A stretch of DNA of 64,000 nucleotides from the NCBI RefSeq assembly GCF_040548815.1, contig NZ_JBEPSM010000001.1:1426001-1490000 (forward strand), given 5' to 3'. Made by a program: the position numbers and the translations under genes. Position 1 is the first letter of the stretch, and every line of letters begins with the position of its first letter. Under the pieces are notes generated by a model. That model saw only the letters and a program-made list of their open reading frames with translations. It was not told the DNA's origin and did not search any database. Shown here piece by piece: positions 58,179 to 64,000 of this stretch. This DNA comes from Kaistia defluvii (GTDB taxonomy: Bacteria; Pseudomonadota; Alphaproteobacteria; Rhizobiales; Kaistiaceae).

Positions 58179-59147
58179 TCAGAATACGGATTTGGGATTG
58201 TAGTACTTGTCGACGTTATCCTTGGAGATCACATCGGCCGGGGTCAGATAAAGCTTCGGAAGGTCGGCCGGAAGCTCGCCCTTGAATGCCTTGTAGCCGA
58301 TGTCGAACGCCGTGCGGCCAACGAGATCCGGATCGTTCAGGCCCGTCGCGCCATACGTGCCGTCCTTGATCATTTCCAGGGCTTCGCGCTGGCCGTCGGC
58401 GGCAGCGGTAAGGAGAATGTCCTTCAGGCCGGCAGCCTTGACGGCCTGAGCCGCGCCGAGAACCATGGAGTCATTCTCGCCGACGATCAGATTGGCGTCC
58501 GGATGCGCCTGCAGCAGATCCTCGGCAGCCTTCAGGCCGCCATCGGTGGCCCAGTCGCCCCAGCCCTGTCCTAGAATCTGCAGGTTCACGGCGCCCTCAT
58601 TCACGAGCTGTCCTTCGACGATGCCCTTGACGACACCCATGCGACGCTCAAGTCCGCCGGGATTGCCCTGGTTGCCCGAAAGGAGAAGCATCTTGATCGG
58701 CGTGCCCTTCATCTTCTTGGCGATCCAGTCACCGACAAGACGACCGTTCTCGTCGCTGGACGAGCGGACCTGCGTGATCACATTGGCCTTGGGATTCAGG
58801 GTCGAGTCCATCACCACAACCTTGACGCCTGCCTTGGAGGCGGCATCGACGGTGGCGACAAGTGCTTCCTGATCACGAGGATTGACGATCAGGATCTGGA
58901 CGCCCTTCGCGACCATGTCCTCGATGTCGCTGATCTGCTTGGAAAAATCGCTCTGGCTATCGGCCGTCGTGATTTCACAGCCCTTTTCCTTGGCCGCGGC
59001 CTCCACGGCCGCAACCTGCGCCGCGAAATAGGGCGCGTTGAGCGACGGCATCGTCAGCCCGACCTTGCAGTCGGCCGCCATCGCCGCCGGCGTCAGGCAA
59101 AGCAAGAGCGCGGCGCCAGACATGAGAATGCTGAACGTGTTCTTCAT
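58179..59147 (-). CDS. Sugar ABC transporter substrate-binding protein, RbsB/YtfQ type (322 aa)
   Basis: Sec signal peptide (KNTFSILMSGAALLLCLTPAAMA, cut before ADCKV), then VGLTMPSLNAPYFAAQVAAVEAAAKEKGCEI, ILIVNPRDQEALVATVDAASKAGVKVVVMDS and LIVGENDSMVLGAAQAVKAAG, all Peripla_BP_4 landmarks. It binds a sugar or polyol. It follows the SDR gene after 85 bases. The Sec signal contrasts with the twin-arginine-like signals of the other SBPs up to 47664. Confidence 0.9.
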   Translation of the reverse strand: MKNTFSILMSGAALLLCLTPAAMAADCKVGLTMPSLNAPYFAAQVAAVEAAAKEKGCEITTADSQSDFSKQISDIEDMVAKGVQILIVNPRDQEALVATVDAASKAGVKVVVMDSTLNPKANVITQVRSSSDENGRLVGDWIAKKMKGTPIKMLLLSGNQGNPGGLERRMGVVKGIVEGQLVNEGAVNLQILGQGWGDWATDGGLKAAEDLLQAHPDANLIVGENDSMVLGAAQAVKAAGLKDILLTAAADGQREALEMIKDGTYGATGLNDPDLVGRTAFDIGYKAFKGELPADLPKLYLTPADVISKDNVDKYYNPKSVF

Positions 59148-59232
59148 TGTTCCCTCCAGTTATTTAGCCTTTCGGAAACGTCAGGCGTCCCCGAAACTCC
59201 TCACCTCGGCCATCCCCTCCGAAAAGGCCGTA

Positions 59233-60003
59233 TCACCAGGCCGTATAGCCGCCGTCTACTTGGACGATAGACCCGGTCATCAGACTGGCCGCTTCCGAAG
59301 CCAGGAAGAGAATGACGCTCGCGACTTCAAAGTCTTTTCCCATCCTCGCCATGGGCGTCGAGTCGATCCATCGATCGAGCATCGGCTTGTTGTTCTCGAC
59401 CAGTGCGTTGAGGGGGGTCTCGATATAGGTCGGAGCGACCGCATTGACCCGCACGCCGCGCGCCGCCCACTCAGCCGCGAGGGAACGCGTCAAATGATGC
59501 ACAGCAGCCTTGGAAGCGTTGTAGTGAGCCTGCGGCTGCGGGCGGTTCACGATGAAGCCAGACATCGAGCCAACATTTACGATTGAGCCGCGACGCGCTG
59601 TCAGCATGTGACGGCCAAAGGCGCGGCTGCACCAGTAGACACCGTTCAGATTGACGTCGATGACCTTGAGCCAGCGCTCGTCTTCCATGTCCTCGGCGGG
59701 AATGTCGCTCAGAGCAATACCGGCATTGTTCACCAGGATTGATGCGCCGCCACGCGCCGCGAGTTCGTCCGCGATTTCCTGCATGCGAGCGGCATTGGTG
59801 ACATCGCCTTCATGCACCGAGACGTCGTAGCCCTTGGCTCGCAACGCCGTCGCCGCCTCTTCCAGCAACAACGGGTCGCGCTCGATCAGGGCCAAGCGTG
59901 CGCCTGCCTCACCAAGCGCCTCGGCACTCGCCAGGCCTATGCCGCGTCCACCACCCGTAACCACCGCAAGCTGCCCATCAACCCGGAACCGATCGAGATA
60001 CAC
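59233..60003 (-). CDS. Short-chain dehydrogenase/reductase (256 aa)
   Basis: Classical SDR: TGGGRGIG at residues 16-23, NNAG near residue 90, the SMSGFIVNRPQPQAHYNASKAAVHHLT active-site segment, and PTYIETPLNALVENN. It is similar to D-threitol/sorbitol or gluconate 5-dehydrogenase-like enzymes, with polyol oxidation likely. It is the first gene of the seven-gene operon and reads away from the TGTACGTACA operators and the UTRA-type GntR gene. Confidence 0.86.
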   Translation of the reverse strand: MYLDRFRVDGQLAVVTGGGRGIGLASAEALGEAGARLALIERDPLLLEEAATALRAKGYDVSVHEGDVTNAARMQEIADELAARGGASILVNNAGIALSDIPAEDMEDERWLKVIDVNLNGVYWCSRAFGRHMLTARRGSIVNVGSMSGFIVNRPQPQAHYNASKAAVHHLTRSLAAEWAARGVRVNAVAPTYIETPLNALVENNKPMLDRWIDSTPMARMGKDFEVASVILFLASEAASLMTGSIVQVDGGYTAW

Positions 60004-60080
60004 GCTACCAACTCCCCCAGTTGTCTTGAGATCGCCGTGGTCGGATCATCGCATGAGACCCGGATAACATTATGTTCGTA

Positions 60081-60206
60081 TGTACGTACATCTTTTTCGG
60101 CAAATCAAGCGCTTATTCGCGCGTCTTGGAGATCGCTGGCGTGGAGTATTGAGCATGCCGATTTGCCGACTAAGACCGGGACGCCATCAACCAACCTGTA
60201 CGTACA
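60081..60206. promoter_or_regulatory. Pair of GntR-type palindromic operators TGTACGTACA
   Basis: Two identical 10-bp palindromes lie at 60081-60090 and 60197-60206 in the 394-base divergent region (60004-60397). Each extends to 12 bp (ATGTACGTACAT; CTGTACGTACAG). The centres are 116 bp apart, close to 11 helical turns, which would suit DNA looping by a dimeric repressor. The remainder of the region shows no gene. Confidence 0.62.
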
Positions 60207-60397
60207 GCCTGCAAGGGTAACCCTGGCCGCCCGTCTCGCTCTTCGAATTGCACAAGCAGACACCAGGCGGTGTCGGACTGTAAAACTGTTGTGTTTCCAC
60301 GGGATTCGCCAGGGATCGCCTACCAGTTCTGCATTGAACCGGCACGGTTTCGAGCTTAGTATGATAGGCGTACATGATGCATGACTAGGTCAACACG

Positions 60398-61126
60398 TTG
60401 ATAGATCGCACGACTCCAATACCCTTGTACTTCCAGCTCGCCGGGCTTCTCAAAGAGCAGATCCGGGCTGGGCAACTCGCGGTTGGGGCTAAATTGCCCT
60501 CCGAACATGAGTTGTGCGCCGAATACGACGTGTCGCGCAGCGTTGTCCGTCAGGCTTTGCTGTCGCTCGCGCAAGATGGGTTGATCGAGACGGAGCGCGG
60601 TCGCGGGGCGTTTGTGCGCGACCGCAAGGTGCCCATCACGCTTATCCAGAAACTCGACCCCCTGCAGGAAGGCATGGCGAAGGCCGGGTTCAAGCTGACG
60701 ACCAAGGTTTTGCAGCAACGCCTGATCGATGCGCCAGCGCACGTGGCCGAACAAATCGGGGACAACAAGGCGATCTTCCTGGAACGGCTGCGTCTTGCCG
60801 ACGGCGAGGTTCTGCTTCTGGTGCAGAATTACCTGCCCTATAGCCGGGTTCCTGATTTGCTGCATTACCGGGAACTGGAGACAACATCACTCTACAATTA
60901 TCTGCGCAGCGAACTGGGCATTACGGTTTCCACCGGCAAGCGCCTCATAGAGATCGGCAAAGTGGATAGCCATGTCGCCTCGCTTCTCGGCCTGGAAGCC
61001 GGTGCGCAGGCGCTCTTCAATCGCGAGACGACCTTTGACGAAGGCGGCGTCGCCGTAGAATATTACGAGTCCTGGCATCATCCGGACCGCACCCGGCTGA
61101 CGATCGACTTGTATCGAAGCCTCTAA
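60398..61126 (+). CDS. GntR-family regulator, HutC/UTRA subfamily (242 aa)
   Basis: Winged helix-turn-helix in the first 70 residues (PIPLYFQLAGLLKEQIRAGQLAVGAKLPSEHELCAEYDVSRSVVRQALLSL) and a UTRA ligand domain (from about 85) ending in YYESWHHPDRTRLTIDLYRSL. The start is a TTG at 60398 with AGG nine bases upstream; the PLYFQ segment directly after it fits the family N terminus. It faces the seven-gene polyol operon and probably also controls the importer at 61480. The ligand is likely a sugar or sugar phosphate. Confidence 0.88.
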   Translation: MIDRTTPIPLYFQLAGLLKEQIRAGQLAVGAKLPSEHELCAEYDVSRSVVRQALLSLAQDGLIETERGRGAFVRDRKVPITLIQKLDPLQEGMAKAGFKLTTKVLQQRLIDAPAHVAEQIGDNKAIFLERLRLADGEVLLLVQNYLPYSRVPDLLHYRELETTSLYNYLRSELGITVSTGKRLIEIGKVDSHVASLLGLEAGAQALFNRETTFDEGGVAVEYYESWHHPDRTRLTIDLYRSL

Positions 61127-61479
61127 GGCGACTGCGCTCCAGGCAGAATTCAAGCGGCCTCACCTCCCTCTTTGGCCTGAACGCCGCCTGACTGCCGCAC
61201 CCCTCGCTACCAGCGCATCGGCTGACATCGAGCCGGCGCGCCTCCCAGTCGCCGCCCCGGACAGCCAGGCTGACAAGCCCCCTTCCTTCTGGGCGCGTAG
61301 TCCTCTTTGCCGCGAATAGACTTCCCCCCAGCTTCTCAAGGGGCGGTCCGGCGTCCTCACGCCGGGCCTGACTCAAGTTCGCGTGCCAACATCTTGTAAT
61401 TACAGGCGGCTATCTTGACATCCGTATTTTGCGCTGTCAGCCTTCCCTCGTCATGTTTGGTCTTTGGGAGGAGAGAAAT
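61127..61479 (+). promoter_or_regulatory. Intergenic region with terminator-like hairpin, operator-like palindrome and promoter
   Basis: No gene lies in these 353 bases. GGTCCGGCGT (61345-61354) and ACGCCGGGCC (61359-61368) form a 10-bp stem with one G-T pair and a 4-nt loop, which may end the gntR transcript. TGTAATTACA at 61395-61404 is a palindrome with the same TGTA-N2-TACA ends as the two operators upstream. TTGACA (61415-61420) is a possible -35 box. GGGAGGAGAG precedes the SBP start. Confidence 0.45.
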
Positions 61480-62640
61480 ATGAAAAGGTTGAGGCAAGTC
61501 CTCGCTGCCGCGATCGCGCCCCTGGCAATTATTGCCTCGGTCTCCGGAGCGTATTCGCAGGACGCCCCGATCGAGGTCACGATCGGATGGGCCCCGCCGG
61601 ACGTCTCCGGCGTCTTCAAGACCGCCACTGACTTCTTCGAGAAGTCAGCCGCGGACGCGAAGGGAAAAGGCTTTGATGTGAAGATCATCACCTCGACCGG
61701 CCAGGGCCACGACATCGCCCAGCAGGTCAATGCGATCGACGATCTCATCCAGCAGCAGGTCGACGTCATCGCCGTGTCTCCGGCCGACGTCAATTCAGTC
61801 AAGCCGGCTCTGCGGCGCGCCAAAGAGGCTGGTATCGGCGTCATCGTCGTGAACCTGCTTGAGCCGATCGAAGGCCTCGAGGTCGACAGCTATATCGGCT
61901 ACGACAACACCGTCGCGGCTGAGGTCAGCGCATCGGCGGTTGCGGATTACTTTGGCGCACCGGGCGTCCTCGGCGCCGGCGACAAGCTGGACGTGAAGCC
62001 GGAAACCTATCTTGACCGCGCGTTCTGGAAAGAGAATTTCGACAAGCTCACGCCCGAGCAGAAGGCAGCGATCAAGGCCAAGGGCGTCATCATCGAAGGC
62101 GTCTCCGGCAATTTCTACTCGAACACCCGCCTGACCGGATTTCGGAACGTCTCGAAGGACTTCCCTGGCATCGAAATCGTCGGCGCTCCCTGCGCAGGCG
62201 ACTGGAAGCGCGAGAAGGGCACCAACTGCGCCGAAGATTTCCTGCAGGCCCATGACGACATCGACTTCATCTGGGCCGCCTCGAACGAGATGGGCCTGGG
62301 CGCGATGCTGGCGGCGCAGAACGCCGGCCGGCTGGAGACCGCGTCCGACGGTGTCAAGGTCGGCGATGGCAAGGTTGCCATCTTCACCAATGACGTGACG
62401 CCGGAATCGGTCGACCGCATCGCGGAAGGCAAGCTGATCGGGGAAACCACGCATGGTTTTGCCGACTGGGGATGGTACGGCACGAAGATCGCCGTCGAGA
62501 TCGCCTGCAAGCAAGACGTTGAGAAGATCTTCGACATCCGCCCGCGTACCGTCGAGATCAACAACGCCCGTCTTTTCTATCCCGATCCGAAGCTTGAGCA
62601 GATCGACTGGGCAACGATGCGCGCCAACTGCAAGAAGTAG
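61480..62640 (+). CDS. Sugar ABC transporter substrate-binding protein, Peripla_BP_4 family (386 aa)
   Basis: Sec signal peptide (MKRLRQVLAAAIAPLAIIAS, cut near YSQDA). The mature domain has VDVIAVSPADVNSVKPALRRAKEAGIGVIVVNLLEP, typical of RbsB-like proteins, and IDFIWAASNEMGLGAMLAAQNAG. It is larger than RbsB (about 300 aa) and has an insert in the first lobe (GDKLDVKPETYLDRAFWKENF). ATG 61480 follows GGGAGGAGAGAAAT; the frame is open to 61429 without a ribosome site. It is followed by its ATPase gene. Confidence 0.88.
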   Translation: MKRLRQVLAAAIAPLAIIASVSGAYSQDAPIEVTIGWAPPDVSGVFKTATDFFEKSAADAKGKGFDVKIITSTGQGHDIAQQVNAIDDLIQQQVDVIAVSPADVNSVKPALRRAKEAGIGVIVVNLLEPIEGLEVDSYIGYDNTVAAEVSASAVADYFGAPGVLGAGDKLDVKPETYLDRAFWKENFDKLTPEQKAAIKAKGVIIEGVSGNFYSNTRLTGFRNVSKDFPGIEIVGAPCAGDWKREKGTNCAEDFLQAHDDIDFIWAASNEMGLGAMLAAQNAGRLETASDGVKVGDGKVAIFTNDVTPESVDRIAEGKLIGETTHGFADWGWYGTKIAVEIACKQDVEKIFDIRPRTVEINNARLFYPDPKLEQIDWATMRANCKK

Positions 62641-62660
62641 CGATCTCCAGATAGTCGGCT

Positions 62661-62680
62661 ATCGGCGTCGCATCGCCGAT
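62661..62680 (+). other. Intercistronic hairpin between SBP gene and RbsA-type ATPase gene
   Basis: ATCGGCG (62661-62667) and CGCCGAT (62674-62680) pair perfectly over a 6-nt loop 20 bases after the SBP stop. It is the fourth case of a GC-rich hairpin at an SBP to ATPase junction here. Confidence 0.5.
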
Positions 62681-62718
62681 CCGCATTCGGCTCGATAGAC
62701 TTGACGGAGTTGCATAAG

Positions 62719-64000
62719 GTGGCTACCTCGCCCGCCCCTACTCTGCCTGACTCTGCCCCGGAGGCGAATACGCTTCTCCGCCTCCGGGACATTGGCAAAG
62801 TATTCCCTGGCAACGTTGCGCTTTGCGACGTCTCGCTGGACATCCGCGCCGGAGAAATTCACGCCTTGATGGGCGAGAATGGGGCGGGCAAGTCAACGCT
62901 GATGAAGATCATCGCCGGAGAATACTCGGCGACGTCCGGCGACATCGTGGTCGACGGCAAGATCGTGCCGTCGAATTTCGACGCTGCAAAATACGGCATC
63001 GGCCTCGTTCATCAGGAACTGAGTCTGGTCCCTGCCCTTTCCGTCGCCGAGAACATCTATCTCGGCCGCCTGCCCCGACGCTTCGGCTCCATCGACTGGC
63101 GGGCGGCCGAGAAGAACGCACGGGCAATCCTGCGACGCCTCGGTGTCGACCTCGATCCGCGCGCACCGGTCGGCAGGCTGGAAGTCGCTGAGCAACAGTT
63201 GGTCGAGATCGCCCGCGTGCTGGAGCGCGCACCAAAAATTGTCCTGTTCGACGAGCCGACATCCGCGCTGTCTGACAGCGAGAGAACCCGGCTCTTCGAC
63301 GTCATCCGCCTCCTGAAGGAAGAGGGGCACGGCGTCGTCTACATCTCGCATAACCTGTCCGAGATCATGGCGATCGCCGATCGGGTGACGGTGCTGCGAG
63401 ACGGCCGCCTCGCAGCGTCCCTCCCAGTCGCCGAAGCGAGTGAGGAGAAGATCGTCTCACTGATGGTTGGTCAGGTGATGGGGCAGCAATTCCCCAAATT
63501 CGAGAGCGAGACCGGGAAGGACGTCCTACGGGTCGAAAATCTGGTTTCGGGAACGGCGCTCAAGGGCGTCTCCTTCTCGCTGCGACAAGGCGAAATCCTG
63601 GGCGTCTACGGCCTGATGGGTGCGGGCCAGGCGGAACTGGCCGGCGCCATTTTCGGACTGGCACCCTTCGACAGCGGCGAAATCCACGTGGGCGAGACGC
63701 GGCTTAGGGATCACAGCCCTGCCGATGCCATTGCCGCACGGATCGGCCTGCTGTCGCGGGATCGGCGGCAAAGCCTAATCCCGATGCAACCGATCGCGCC
63801 CAATCTGAGCCTGGCATGGCTCTCCGATCGGGCGATGCTGTCCAATCTCGAACTCGGCCGCGAGAAGCGCGAGAGCGCAGACTATATCCGGATGATGCGG
63901 ATCCGGCCGCCATCCATGACCCAGAAGCTCCTGCACTATAGCGGCGGCAATCAGCAGAAGGTCATCCTGGCCCGATGGATGTCGAGCGGTTCGAAGATAC
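62719..64000 (+). CDS. Sugar ABC transporter ATPase, RbsA family, 3'-truncated by the window end
   Basis: The frame is open from the GTG at 62719 (GGAG nine bases upstream) to the window end, 427 codons without a stop. Domain 1 has Walker A GENGAGKST, EVAEQQLVEIARVL and Walker B IVLFDEPTSALSDSE; domain 2 has GLMGAGQAE and the signature YSGGNQQKVILARW, with Walker B just beyond the edge. An earlier TTG at 62701 is possible. It belongs with the SBP gene at 61480-62640; the permease gene should follow outside the window. Confidence 0.9.
   Translation, partial: MATSPAPTLPDSAPEANTLLRLRDIGKVFPGNVALCDVSLDIRAGEIHALMGENGAGKSTLMKIIAGEYSATSGDIVVDGKIVPSNFDAAKYGIGLVHQELSLVPALSVAENIYLGRLPRRFGSIDWRAAEKNARAILRRLGVDLDPRAPVGRLEVAEQQLVEIARVLERAPKIVLFDEPTSALSDSERTRLFDVIRLLKEEGHGVVYISHNLSEIMAIADRVTVLRDGRLAASLPVAEASEEKIVSLMVGQVMGQQFPKFESETGKDVLRVENLVSGTALKGVSFSLRQGEILGVYGLMGAGQAELAGAIFGLAPFDSGEIHVGETRLRDHSPADAIAARIGLLSRDRRQSLIPMQPIAPNLSLAWLSDRAMLSNLELGREKRESADYIRMMRIRPPSMTQKLLHYSGGNQQKVILARWMSSGSKI

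Noticed and set aside
62893..63351. Minus-strand open frames near the window end.
   Set aside because: They are opposite an intact RbsA-type ATPase with full Walker and signature motifs and have no domain of their own.

Overview
The window is GC-rich DNA with no RNA genes, no transposases and no CRISPR array. It is almost entirely catabolic and transport genes. Gene families, codon use and the many solute-binding-protein (SBP) ABC transporters point to an alphaproteobacterium of the Hyphomicrobiales (Rhizobiales) type; the genus cannot be fixed from this sequence.

Region 1 (1-3676, + strand) is the 3' end of a class I aldolase gene, an FGGY sugar kinase and a GMC flavin oxidoreductase. Region 2 (3722-26651, - strand) is a 24-gene co-oriented array with a divergent LysR regulator at its head (26745-27695). 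It encodes a complete hydroxyquinol-to-central-metabolism route: intradiol dioxygenase, maleylacetate reductase, 3-oxoadipate CoA-transferase (PcaIJ) and 3-oxoadipyl-CoA thiolase (PcaF). Upstream are two different aromatic hydroxylase systems, a second intradiol dioxygenase, a VOC-type ring-cleaving dioxygenase paired with an esterase, and two complete Liv-type ABC importers. The likely overall job is uptake of phenolic compounds and their conversion to succinyl-CoA and acetyl-CoA.

Region 3 (27833-28725) is an aldo/keto reductase with a short coupled leader ORF. Region 4 (28778-38708) is an eight-gene - strand operon divergent from a RutR-like TetR regulator. It holds an amidohydrolase, a BMP/nucleoside-type ABC importer, a NIPSNAP protein, a GMC oxidoreductase and a uracil-DNA-glycosylase-fold protein. 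Two RutR-like operator boxes lie between the divergent genes. This is the best candidate here for an undescribed pathway, probably acting on a nitrogen heterocycle or nucleobase-like compound. Region 5 (38705-42815) has a broken EAL gene, a PPOX-like flavoprotein, a flavodoxin plus ferredoxin-reductase pair, and an AraC regulator.

Region 6 (43066-64000) is sugar or polyol metabolism. It has an iron alcohol dehydrogenase plus Rbs-type importer with a divergent FCD-type GntR regulator; a GMC oxidoreductase and SDR; an Rbs-type importer with three SDRs and a glycerol-dehydrogenase-like enzyme under a UTRA-type GntR regulator with palindromic operators; and the start of a further Rbs-type importer cut by the window end. 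Three gene remnants (EAL domain, UxaA-type dehydratase, glycerol dehydrogenase) sit at module junctions and show that the region was assembled by recombination and deletion. Strong intercistronic hairpins recur between SBP and ATPase genes.
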